A stretch of 64,000 nucleotides of DNA. Origin: Rhizobium phaseoli (GTDB lineage: Bacteria; Pseudomonadota; Alphaproteobacteria; Rhizobiales; Rhizobiaceae). Location of the stretch: the NCBI RefSeq assembly GCF_003985125.1, contig NZ_ML133565.1, positions 372,001 to 436,000 on the forward strand, written 5' to 3'. Below, in pieces: positions 1-8,006 of the stretch (position 1 is the stretch's first letter; the number at the start of each line of letters is the position of its first letter). A model generated the notes under the pieces. The model saw only the letters and a program-made list of their open reading frames with translations. It searched no databases and was not told the DNA's origin. Position numbers and translations under genes: made by a program.

Positions 1-691
1 GGTCGATCATCAGCTTCAGGGATGACGGCGCCTGATACCAGTGCACCGGCGTGACGATCATGATGCCGTGCGCCTCGACCCACATCGGATAGATCTCGTT
101 CATCCAGTCATGGATCTGCCCGAGCGAATAGTTGGGATAACAGGAACAGGGCCAGTGACAGAGAGCCGCCGCAGTGGAGAAGCAGGCTTTGCACGGGTGG
201 ATCTGCCTGCCGTATTCCGAGGCGAGCCGGCTCAGGTCGAGGACCTCGATCTTCACGTGGCGCTGCTGCTCCAGCACCTCCCTGGCGATATCGACCATAC
301 GGTAGCTCTTCGAAATCTCGCCCGGGCAGGTGTGTTCGCTGCGCGTCGAGCCGTTGACCAGAAGCAGACGGGTAGGCCCGTTCGGGTCGTCATGCCGCTT
401 TTGCGCATCACGGATGGCGTCGCGGGCCGCCAGCCAGTCTTCAGCCAGATCATAATCGGGATCGGCGAAGCCGGGGCCGGCCTTGCGTGTCTTCGGGCTT
501 TTTCTCGAATTTGCGTAGGCTTCCCAGGCTGCCGAAGCGAGTTTCGCAAGCTCTTCCTGCAATTTGCCGTAGGCCGGATCACGAAACTGATTGAGGAAGC
601 GCCGCTTGAATTCGGGCTCGTCGAGCCGCGGGCTGGGGCTGCCCTTGCGCGGTTCGAGTCCGGAGGCCGAAGTGGAAACATTGGCTGGCAT
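1..691 (-). CDS. Flavodoxin-fold NAD(P)H-dependent FMN reductase-like protein with Cys cluster (C-terminus cut by window edge)
   Basis: This open frame runs off the left edge; 230 residues are visible. The ATG at 691 begins MPANVSTSAS. Residues 1-105 form a polar, partly helical extension that ordinary FMN reductases lack. The flavodoxin-like fold starts at about residue 107 with LLLVNGSTRSE, a typical first strand and phosphate-binding loop for FMN, and a later strand reads GIMIVTPVHWYQAPSSLK, typical of the NADPH-dependent FMN reductase family. Between them lies a Cys-rich stretch (C167, C170, C178, C182, C184) that could bind an Fe-S cluster or a metal, as in iron-sulfur flavoproteins; that is inference. 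No partner gene is visible. The family assignment is good, but substrate and electron partner are unknown. Confidence 0.8.
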   Translation of the reverse strand, partial: MPANVSTSASGLEPRKGSPSPRLDEPEFKRRFLNQFRDPAYGKLQEELAKLASAAWEAYANSRKSPKTRKAGPGFADPDYDLAEDWLAARDAIRDAQKRHDDPNGPTRLLLVNGSTRSEHTCPGEISKSYRMVDIAREVLEQQRHVKIEVLDLSRLASEYGRQIHPCKACFSTAAALCHWPCSCYPNYSLGQIHDWMNEIYPMWVEAHGIMIVTPVHWYQAPSSLKLMID

Positions 692-874
692 TGGGAACTC
701 CTGAAGCCGCTGCTTTGCTGAACGCGCCGGCAGATACAGGGTTCCCGTCATGCCATCGATGGCCGATGCAACCTCAGTGTCGAGAGCGAAACTCTTTCGG
801 AGTCCAAGAAATAGCCGCCACCCGCTAACCATTTCCTGACTATGAAACGGGTCGCGATGGCATGCCGACCAGCG

Positions 875-904
875 GTAAGTCGCTTGTTAACTCATACGAC
901 TTAC
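875..904. promoter_or_regulatory. 8-bp perfect inverted repeat upstream of the histidine kinase
   Basis: GTAAGTCG at 875-882 is repeated inverted as CGACTTAC at 897-904 around a 14-base spacer that holds GTTAAC. It ends about 35 bases before the kinase start and could be an operator or a 5' leader hairpin. The function is inference. Confidence 0.35.
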
Positions 905-938
905 GGTCGCGTCCACTTGGGCGAACGGGGGAGTAGTC

Positions 939-3311
939 TTGTCCTACGAGCTGCACATGATCTCCGCAATGGATGGTGCATTGACGGGCCTGCCCGGAAT
1001 TGGCGATTGCCTTGATCAACACGATATCGTGCTCGGCGTTCACCTCGATCGAGATGAATTTCATGAATGCGCCGCTAAGCGGCCGTTGCCGGAGCTTATT
1101 CTGCTCGACGCCCTGTCGCCGGAGGGGCGCGGTCTCGAAGACTGCCGGCGTCTCAAGGGAAACGCCGTAACGCGTGATATCCCGGTGATTATTGTGGTCT
1201 CGCCTCAGGACGAGCAAACCAGGATTGCGGGGTTTGCCGCCGGTGCGGTGGATTGTGTCTCCAACCTCGTCTCCGCCGCCGAGCTCGTTGCCCGCATCAA
1301 GCGACACATCGAACTCAGCGCGGCGCAGGCGCACCTGCGGCGGCGCAACGAGCAACTCGACACGGCGCTTGCCAGCATGGGACAGGGTGTCTGCCTGTTT
1401 GACGAGGACGGCCGGCTGCTTCTTTCGAATAATCGGTATGCGGAGGTTTACGGACTCGATCCCGCCGTCATTCATCCGGGGCAGTCACTGGAAGACATCC
1501 TGAAACTGCGAGGGGACGTTGGCGCCGTCCCCGCCACGTCCACGTCGGACTATCTCGCCTGGGCCGTAGCGACCAATATGGGCGACGCGCCCCAGGATTG
1601 GATCAAGGAACTCAAAACCGGCCAGATCATCCGCGGCTATCATCAGCGAACGCCGGAGGGCGGCTGGGTATCGACCCATGAGGATATCACACAGGCCTGG
1701 TTTGCGGAAAAAGCGCTTGCAGAGGCGCACGCCCAGGCAGAACGCGCCGAGCAGGAGGCGCGGGCGGCACATGCCCGGCTTCTGGCCGCTTTCGAAGTCG
1801 TCCCCGAAGGCCTCGTTCTGTTCGACGCCGAAGACCGCTTCGTCCTGTGGAACCGGCGATACGAACAGCTTTACGCCGAAAGCGGCGATATGCTTGTCAA
1901 AGGGATGCGCTTCGAAGACCGCCTGCGCACAGGTCTCGAATGCGGCCAGTATCCGGAGGCGGTCGGGCGCGAACAGGAATGGCTTGAGGAGCGTCTGGCC
2001 CATCATGCCGAGCCCACCAGCAAACACGAGCAGCGCCTGCCCGGAAACCGATGGATCCGGATCGAGGAACGCCGGATCTCCGAAGGGGGCAGCGTCGGCA
2101 TCCGCGTCGATATCACCGATCTGAAGATGCAGGAGGCGTCGTTCAGGCTGCTGTTCGAAGGCAATCCGATGCCGATGTGGGTGTACGACCGCGAAACCCT
2201 GAAATTCCTTCATGTCAATCAGGCCGCCATCGATCACTATGGCTACCGGCTTGAGCAGTTCCTGACAATGACGCTGCGTGACATCCAGGCGCCGCAGGAC
2301 GCCGACCGGGCAACGGCTGCCGTCTTTGACGCCGAGGATCCAGCCGCCACGACCTGCTCCTTCCGCCACCTCAAGGCAGATGGAGGCGCCATTGAAGTCA
2401 CTGTCTACTCCACCTGCTTGAACCACAGGGGCAAGGCGGCATCGCTGATGGCCGTCGTCGACGTCACCGAGGCCAAGCGTGCCGAAAAGGCATTGCTGCA
2501 GCACCGCGATACGCTGGAAGAGATGGTGCGCTCGCGCACCGTCGAACTGGCGCGGCAGACGGAAGAACTCGAGCGCATGCTTGAACAGGAAAAGCAGATC
2601 AACGAATTGCAGCGCCAGTTCGTCTCGATGGCGTCGCATGAGTTCCGCACCCCGCTCGCGGTGATCGACGGTGCGGCGCAGCGGCTCATTCGGCGCAAGG
2701 AGGCGGCGACGCCGGAATTCCTTGCTGAAAAGGCCGACCAGATCCGCAGCTCGGTTTCCCGTATGCTCGAACTGATGGAAAGTATTCTTGCTGCCGGGCG
2801 GTTGGATCATGGCCGGATCACCATCGTGCCGAAGCCCTGCTCGATCGCCGAAATCATCGAAACCTGCAGCGCCCGTCAGGAAAGCATCCGGCGGTCGCAT
2901 CGCTTTCTGCTTAAATTGGACGAGCTTCCCGAAACCATCTACGGCGATCGTCCCGCGCTCGACCAAGTCTTCAGCAACCTCTTCTCCAATGCCGTGAAAT
3001 ACGCGCCGGATTCTCCAAACGTCCATGTTTCAGGATGGCAGGAAGGAGAACGCGTCTGCATCACCGTGCGCGACGAAGGCATTGGCATCGACGCCGACGA
3101 CCTCCCGAAGATGTTCCAGCGTTATTTCCGCGCCAGAAGCTCCACGGGCATTGCCGGCACCGGCATCGGCCTCAATCTCGTCAAGCAGATTGTCGAGCTT
3201 CACGGGGGAACGATAGACGTGGCGAGCAGCCGCGGAAACGGCACGACATTCACGCTGCGGATTCCGATAGGCGCCGAAATGTTGGACGAGCAGCGCGTTG
3301 CGACGGGCTAG
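939..3311 (+). CDS. PAS-domain sensor histidine kinase with degenerate N-terminal receiver
   Basis: This is a 790-residue soluble sensor kinase with no membrane segment. Residues 1-125 resemble a response-regulator receiver: D57 in LILLD is kept, but the conserved Lys is replaced by Asn109 in CVSNL. Two PAS_7-like domains follow (about 143-250 and 281-395), then another PAS (about 400-515), a coiled coil (515-560), a HisKA domain with H567 in MASHEFRTP, and HATPase_c with N box (SNLFSNAVKYAP, 679-690), G1 box (DEGIGI, 712-717) and G2 box (GTGIGLNLV, 740-748). The TTG start at 939 is chosen for GGGGGAG six bases upstream; an in-frame ATG lies at 957. No partner regulator gene is adjacent, so it is an orphan kinase with an unknown signal. 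Confidence 0.88.
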   Translation: MSYELHMISAMDGALTGLPGIGDCLDQHDIVLGVHLDRDEFHECAAKRPLPELILLDALSPEGRGLEDCRRLKGNAVTRDIPVIIVVSPQDEQTRIAGFAAGAVDCVSNLVSAAELVARIKRHIELSAAQAHLRRRNEQLDTALASMGQGVCLFDEDGRLLLSNNRYAEVYGLDPAVIHPGQSLEDILKLRGDVGAVPATSTSDYLAWAVATNMGDAPQDWIKELKTGQIIRGYHQRTPEGGWVSTHEDITQAWFAEKALAEAHAQAERAEQEARAAHARLLAAFEVVPEGLVLFDAEDRFVLWNRRYEQLYAESGDMLVKGMRFEDRLRTGLECGQYPEAVGREQEWLEERLAHHAEPTSKHEQRLPGNRWIRIEERRISEGGSVGIRVDITDLKMQEASFRLLFEGNPMPMWVYDRETLKFLHVNQAAIDHYGYRLEQFLTMTLRDIQAPQDADRATAAVFDAEDPAATTCSFRHLKADGGAIEVTVYSTCLNHRGKAASLMAVVDVTEAKRAEKALLQHRDTLEEMVRSRTVELARQTEELERMLEQEKQINELQRQFVSMASHEFRTPLAVIDGAAQRLIRRKEAATPEFLAEKADQIRSSVSRMLELMESILAAGRLDHGRITIVPKPCSIAEIIETCSARQESIRRSHRFLLKLDELPETIYGDRPALDQVFSNLFSNAVKYAPDSPNVHVSGWQEGERVCITVRDEGIGIDADDLPKMFQRYFRARSSTGIAGTGIGLNLVKQIVELHGGTIDVASSRGNGTTFTLRIPIGAEMLDEQRVATG

Positions 3312-3373
3312 GCAAGCGGGTGCGGCGCATATTGGGCGAATTTCAGTAGCACCCCGTAGAAGGGTTCAGAGGA

Positions 3374-3949
3374 TTGACGATAATTTTTCTCCTTCGGCAC
3401 GGAGAGACGATCTGGAATGCGGCAGGTCGGTTTCAAGGACAAAAGGATTCGCCTCTCACTGAAAGAGGGCGGCAGCAGGCGGATCAGGCCGGCAAGCTTC
3501 TTGCCCGCGAACTAGAGCGGCATGACGGTGAAATCGATGTTCACGTCAGCCCGCTCGGTCGTACGAAAGAAACAGTAGCGCGCATCGCGCGCTATATACC
3601 CTTGGCCAGCCGCGATGAACCAAGATTGATGGAGGTCACGACCGGGTCCTGGGATGGCATGAGCCACAACGAAATCGACAAGGAATATCCGGGCATGCTC
3701 GAAGGTGCCGATGCTTTCAACTGGTTCTTTCGATCGCCTGACGGAGAAACATTCGATGCAGCTTGCGCACGCGTCAAGGAGTGGTTGTCACAGCTTCGCT
3801 CGACGACGATCGCCGTATCCCACGGGCTGACGGGCAGACTGATACGAGGCATATATCTTGGATTGTCCCGAGAGGAAATGCTGAAGCTGCCGGTGCCGCA
3901 AACCGGATTTTATCGGCTTCAGGATGGCCAGGCCGAACTTGTTGAATAG
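3374..3949 (+). CDS. Histidine phosphatase family protein (phosphoglycerate mutase-like)
   Basis: This 191-residue protein belongs to the histidine phosphatase superfamily. The catalytic motif LRHGE lies at residues 7-11, followed by TIWNAAGRFQG and LTERGRQQA, as in cofactor-dependent mutase-like phosphatases. A second catalytic His is in VSHGLTGRLIRG near the C-terminus. The TTG start at 3374 directly follows AGAGGA, a short spacing, and no in-frame ATG or GTG precedes it after the upstream stop. It lies 62 bases after the histidine kinase on the same strand, so co-transcription is possible. The sequence looks more like GpmB/CobC-type enzymes than the short SixA phosphohistidine phosphatases. 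The substrate is unknown. Confidence 0.85.
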   Translation: MTIIFLLRHGETIWNAAGRFQGQKDSPLTERGRQQADQAGKLLARELERHDGEIDVHVSPLGRTKETVARIARYIPLASRDEPRLMEVTTGSWDGMSHNEIDKEYPGMLEGADAFNWFFRSPDGETFDAACARVKEWLSQLRSTTIAVSHGLTGRLIRGIYLGLSREEMLKLPVPQTGFYRLQDGQAELVE

Positions 3950-4030
3950 CCCTGGGGCTGAACCAAGGATCGGCCGGATTTTCCGCTCTTGCTATCTCTG
4001 ATTAGTCGCTTAAGTCTTGCCAAGACCAAG

Positions 4031-5881
4031 CTACGACAGGAGAGCAAAAGCCGGCACGCGCACGCCTTTCTCGCGAAAATGCCGCTCCAACTCCTCAAGA
4101 TCGGGACAGGCCGGCGGATTGTCCAGCGCCGCTCCGCAATCCGCGCCGTTCGGCAGGGCCATCGCCGCAGTGACGAGCGTCGTGGTTCCCGGGCCGAGTT
4201 CACCGCGCAACTGCGGCAGCAGGGTCTTGGCGTGGATGAGGTTGGTATTCGGGATCGGGCTCATCGTGTGGCCAGCCCTGGGATTCGGCGATAGGTCCAA
4301 GATCGCGCTCACGTCCGTCTGGCCGTACCAGACGGCCCGGCCTTCACCCTGTTCGGAGCGATCGGCGTTGAAATCGGCGCGTTCGATAGCGAAGCCGCCC
4401 TCAATGGTGCTCAGTGCCCGGGGCGTGGCGACGCGGTGGATGCGGACGTGCCAGGGGGTGACGGGGATGAGCCAGGTTTCGATGGTGACGTCGTTCCAGG
4501 GGCGCCAGCGCGAATAGAGCCGGTCGCCGGATATCAGCGCCTCTTCCATTGTCTCGCGCATGCGGAAATGCACGCCGTCGTCGGAGAGGCCGAGCATGCC
4601 GTCGAAGCTTGCGGCGGTAAAATTGCGGTCATCGGCCTCGATGTTGAAGGCGTAGCGGGTGGAATAGACAAATTTCGAATATTTCTCGCTGGCGCCGCGC
4701 ATCTTGTCGTGCTGCTGGCCCGAGGAGAGCACGACGAGATTTCCCGGTGTGTGCATGGCGACCATGCCTGCGGGCTTCAAGGGAACCGGCTGCGGGAATT
4801 GCGGCTGCGGCGCTTCTTCGGCGACCCAGAACGGATGATCCTCGGGAAGGGCGAGCGGCAGGAAGAATTTGAGCGCCCAGTAGGGCGAGCCGGGCGAATT
4901 GTAGCTCTCGCTCATCAGGAGGTTCGGATAGCCGTAGCCGATGGAGAGAACGCCATCGCGGTCGGCGATCGGCAGCGCCGACCACCAGCGGATATGGCGC
5001 ATGTAATAGCCCTTGATCTCGGCCCAAGGCAGCGCTTCGAGGCCGGCAAAGGCAAGCGCACCCCAGAAGCCGCCAGCGGCGAAACGGTAGGTCTGGCTAC
5101 GGCCGAAGGCAAGGGCGGCGCCATCCGGGCCGAACCAGTGGCGGATATCCCGGGCGAAGATTTCGGCGCGATGGCGGAAGCGCTGCTTGCGTGCCTCGTC
5201 GCCGCGCGCGAGTACGGCATAGATCAGGCCGTAGAAATGCATGGCGAAAGGAATGTAGTGATCGACCCGCCTGACCGGCCCGTCGCGATACCAGCCTTCG
5301 CCGAGATCGAACGCCTCGGCTTCATCGAGATAGGCGACGGTTTTGCCGTGGTCGAACGGAACACCGACGCGCTCCAGCCCAAGATCGATGAGGACGCGGA
5401 AGAATTTCCAGTTGTTGTCGATGAATTCCAGGTTCCGTGCCTGGAGAAGATAGGCGGCGACCGTCTTCTTGTCGCTGTCGCTCAATGGCTCCCAGATATG
5501 TTCGGGCACGAGCGCCAGCGCAAAGCCGACGGCGGCAAGCTCGACGAGCCGCTGGTTGCGGTCGGCGAGATCGCCCCAATATTCGGGATCGTCAGGATTG
5601 GTGCCGTTCGCCAGCCCGCGCCGATAGAGATCCCAATGCGGAAAATGGCCGCCGCCGGCGGCAAGGGGAACGATGCCCCAGAGCGGCCGCGCAAAACCTT
5701 CGAGATCCGCCGCCGCCCGGTCGAAGATCGCGCCGGCAGCGCCGAGGCGCACGCGGGCGCCGCCTTCGGAAAAATAGGGCAGGAGCGGTTCGAAAAGGTC
5801 GATGACGGCCTTTCCCAGATCGTCGCGCGTCTTCAGAGGATTACCGGAAAGCGGGTTGGCCCTGCTGGGATCGTAGATCAT
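4031..5881 (-). CDS. DUF2264 domain-containing protein, probable intracellular carbohydrate-active enzyme
   Basis: The 616 residues match the DUF2264 family over most of the length, with the typical N-terminal block (GFARPLWGIVPLAAGG, HWDLYRRGLANGTNP, PEYWG) and helical stretches expected of an (alpha/alpha)6 fold, then a beta-rich C-terminal part. There is no signal peptide, so it should act in the cytoplasm. It is the last gene of the minus-strand operon with a sugar ABC transporter, GH88 and DUF624, which argues for a role in degrading the imported oligosaccharide. It is separated from the binding-protein gene by a strong hairpin (5911-5940), so its expression is probably lower. The ribosome site before ATG 5881 is weak. 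No activity can be assigned with confidence from the sequence. Confidence 0.85.
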   Translation of the reverse strand: MIYDPSRANPLSGNPLKTRDDLGKAVIDLFEPLLPYFSEGGARVRLGAAGAIFDRAAADLEGFARPLWGIVPLAAGGGHFPHWDLYRRGLANGTNPDDPEYWGDLADRNQRLVELAAVGFALALVPEHIWEPLSDSDKKTVAAYLLQARNLEFIDNNWKFFRVLIDLGLERVGVPFDHGKTVAYLDEAEAFDLGEGWYRDGPVRRVDHYIPFAMHFYGLIYAVLARGDEARKQRFRHRAEIFARDIRHWFGPDGAALAFGRSQTYRFAAGGFWGALAFAGLEALPWAEIKGYYMRHIRWWSALPIADRDGVLSIGYGYPNLLMSESYNSPGSPYWALKFFLPLALPEDHPFWVAEEAPQPQFPQPVPLKPAGMVAMHTPGNLVVLSSGQQHDKMRGASEKYSKFVYSTRYAFNIEADDRNFTAASFDGMLGLSDDGVHFRMRETMEEALISGDRLYSRWRPWNDVTIETWLIPVTPWHVRIHRVATPRALSTIEGGFAIERADFNADRSEQGEGRAVWYGQTDVSAILDLSPNPRAGHTMSPIPNTNLIHAKTLLPQLRGELGPGTTTLVTAAMALPNGADCGAALDNPPACPDLEELERHFREKGVRVPAFALLS

Positions 5882-5900
5882 TGTCTGCTCTGACTCTTCT

Positions 5901-5940
5901 AAAACAGGATCGGCCGCGGGCCAGTGCTGACCCGCGGCCG
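5901..5940 (-). terminator. GC-rich hairpin between binding-protein and DUF2264 genes (terminator or attenuator)
   Basis: CGGCCGCGGG (5911-5920) pairs perfectly with CCCGCGGCCG (5931-5940) across a 10-base loop. On the minus strand it is followed by ATCCTGTTTTAG. It lies just after the binding-protein stop, where such hairpins often stabilise that message and reduce read-through. Confidence 0.65.
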
Positions 5941-5957
5941 CCGGTGTCTTGCGAGAC

Positions 5958-7232
5958 CTACTTGATGGCCTTCACGCCTTCGGTCATGTCCTTGAGCCCG
6001 TCGTCGACGGAGGTGTTGTCGGTCATGATCGCGTCATGGGCGCGGTTGAGCACCACCTCGATCTTGGCGGCGTTCGGATTGACCGCCATTTCCAGATAGG
6101 CTTTGGCCGGTATCAGCGCTTCCTTGCTGGCCTCATCCTGCGGGAAGCCGGGCGTCGAGGCGATCTTGGCACTGACGTCAGCTGTCTTCAGCGCCGGGAA
6201 GGTGCCGGTCGCCGCGATGACCGCCGCACCTTCCGGGCCGGTGACGAACTTGATGAAATCAAGCGCCGCATCCCTGTGTTGGGAATTGGAGTTCACCGCC
6301 AGACCGGAGATCTGCGCGGCAGTCGTGCCGGCCGGCACGCCATCGGGATGCGGGAACTTCACGATGCCCCAGTTCTTGCTCTTCGATTCACCGGATTTGA
6401 CCTTGGCGATCTGGGTTCCGACGAACCAGGTGCCCATCGGCAGCATGCCGATCGTGCCGTTGAAGAAGAGCGCCGAATAATGCGTGTTCGAGGTCTTCAG
6501 GAAGGCATATGAGGGGATGGCGCCGTCCTTCTGCAGGGTGAGCGCCCGCTCGTACCAGGGTTTCAGGAAGGCATAGTCGCCATCGACCAGCGTGTGTTTT
6601 CCGTCGAGGATGCCGGGCAGCTGGACGGTTGAGCGCCAGGTATGCAGCAGCGCGCCATAGGTCTTGTTGGTGCCCATGCCGCCGGCAAGCTTCTCGGCGG
6701 TCGCGTCGAACTGCGCCCAGGTCATGTCGTTGGCGGGGTAGGGGACGCCGGCCTTGTCGAAGATGTCCTTGTTGTAATAGACGATCCAGAAGTCGGAGCG
6801 GAACGGCAGCGAATAGATCTTGCCGTCGATGGTCAGCTCCTCGATCAGGCCGCCATAGGGCGCCGGATCGATCTTCTGATCCTTCACGAAGCCACTGAGA
6901 TCGGCGATGTTGCCGGCGCGTACCAGATTGGTATAGCCCGGCACGTCCTTGATGGTGACGATGTCGATATCCTTCGAGCCGCCGGTCAGCTGCGTCGAGA
7001 TCATCTGCTGGTAGTCCTGCGAGCCGAGATCCATCGGCTCGAACTTCACGTTCGGATGCTTGGCCTGATAGGCCTCGATCAGCGGCTTGTAATAGGCCGT
7101 CTTGTCCCAGTCCCACAAAGCCCATTTCAGCGTTACGGCGTCCTGGGCCAGTGCTGCGCCAGCCGTCGTCGCCGCCAGAGTGAAACCTGCCACGGCAAGT
7201 TTCACCGTCCTCCCGAATTTATCCAAATACAT
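5958..7232 (-). CDS. Extracellular sugar-binding protein of ABC transporter (locus 1)
   Basis: This 424-residue family 1 solute-binding protein has a Sec signal peptide ending near GAALAQDAV (about residue 29), followed by the mature start VTLKWALWDWDKTAYYKPLIEA. It would bind the oligosaccharide in the periplasm for the permease pair at 10309-12098 and the ATPase at 8007-9116. A longer frame extends upstream to 7493, but the ATG at 7232 is preferred because GGAAGGAG lies 8 bases before it and the signal peptide begins there. It lies 40 bases downstream of the DUF624 gene. The genes around it (GH88, heparinase II/III, DUF2264) suggest an acidic, uronate-containing ligand; this is inference. 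Confidence 0.92.
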   Translation of the reverse strand: MYLDKFGRTVKLAVAGFTLAATTAGAALAQDAVTLKWALWDWDKTAYYKPLIEAYQAKHPNVKFEPMDLGSQDYQQMISTQLTGGSKDIDIVTIKDVPGYTNLVRAGNIADLSGFVKDQKIDPAPYGGLIEELTIDGKIYSLPFRSDFWIVYYNKDIFDKAGVPYPANDMTWAQFDATAEKLAGGMGTNKTYGALLHTWRSTVQLPGILDGKHTLVDGDYAFLKPWYERALTLQKDGAIPSYAFLKTSNTHYSALFFNGTIGMLPMGTWFVGTQIAKVKSGESKSKNWGIVKFPHPDGVPAGTTAAQISGLAVNSNSQHRDAALDFIKFVTGPEGAAVIAATGTFPALKTADVSAKIASTPGFPQDEASKEALIPAKAYLEMAVNPNAAKIEVVLNRAHDAIMTDNTSVDDGLKDMTEGVKAIK

Positions 7233-7272
7233 TCCTGTTCTCCTTCCCTGGATCGTCTCTGGATCAGTTATT

Positions 7273-7986
7273 TTATGAAGCGTCTCGTGCATGCGGTTTG
7301 CGGTGCGCCGGCAAGTCCAGAACCATCGCCGCCGCACGATGGGCGGCGAATGCGACAGCGAACATTCCGAGTGAAAAATTGAAGGTCGCCGGCATGAAAA
7401 CGGAAACCGGATAGAAGAGGATATGCGCCAGCCACAGTGCGGCGTTGAAGGCGAGTGCGGCAAGGGCCGGAAGCGGGCGGGCGACGGAGGCAAGTGCTGC
7501 GAGGCGCAGGAGCCGCAGCGCCGGCAGGTCGCGCATCACCATCAGCATAGTGAGGTGGCAGGCGGTGACCGCGAGGAAAGCGGTCGCGACGAGCGCGATC
7601 GCCAGCGGTGCTGCGAGCATCAGATTGCCCCGCGCGCCGGCGGCATAGGTGGCTGTCGCATGGACGCCGATCGCAAGCGCGCCTGCCAAGCCGAGGCCCC
7701 AGGCGGTGGCGCGCCAGAAATATTGCCGGAATGCTTCCAAGAAGTCCCTGAGCAGATAGGTGTTGCGATCTTCCACGAAGGCCACCGAGACGCGGGCCAT
7801 GGCGGCGAGCGCTGCCGGCAGCGTCACCACGAAGAGCGAGGCCAGAATGAACAGGATGTTGAGCTTGACGATCTCCCACCATTCGCGGGCGAGGATGTCG
7901 GCGAACAGGGCAAGGCCGGTCTTTGCAGGCGCATCCTTCGGAATGCCCGGCCCCTCCTTCGTCCACATGTCCCGCAACCACTGCAT
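7273..7986 (-). CDS. DUF624 family membrane protein (YesL-like)
   Basis: This 237-residue integral membrane protein has about five hydrophobic segments and the DUF624 layout: an early W-E-x-x-K-L-N-I segment (WWEIVKLNILFILASLF), then a loop reading FVEDRNTYLLRDFLEAFRQYFWRA. DUF624 proteins such as Bacillus subtilis YesL are typically encoded next to oligosaccharide ABC transporters for plant polysaccharides; their biochemical role is unknown. Here it lies between the ATPase and the binding-protein genes in the same operon. The ATG at 7986 has GGGAGAC upstream. Confidence 0.82.
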   Translation of the reverse strand: MQWLRDMWTKEGPGIPKDAPAKTGLALFADILAREWWEIVKLNILFILASLFVVTLPAALAAMARVSVAFVEDRNTYLLRDFLEAFRQYFWRATAWGLGLAGALAIGVHATATYAAGARGNLMLAAPLAIALVATAFLAVTACHLTMLMVMRDLPALRLLRLAALASVARPLPALAALAFNAALWLAHILFYPVSVFMPATFNFSLGMFAVAFAAHRAAAMVLDLPAHRKPHARDAS

Positions 7987-8006
7987 GGCCGTCTCCCGCA
8001 GGCGCC

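Noticed and set aside
41..721. 226-codon plus-strand frame at the left edge
   Set aside because: The minus strand holds a flavodoxin-fold protein with clear motifs running off the edge.
3374..3949. Idea that the histidine phosphatase is a SixA partner of the adjacent kinase
   Set aside because: SixA proteins are shorter and act on HPt domains, and none is present here; the motifs fit general mutase-like phosphatases better.
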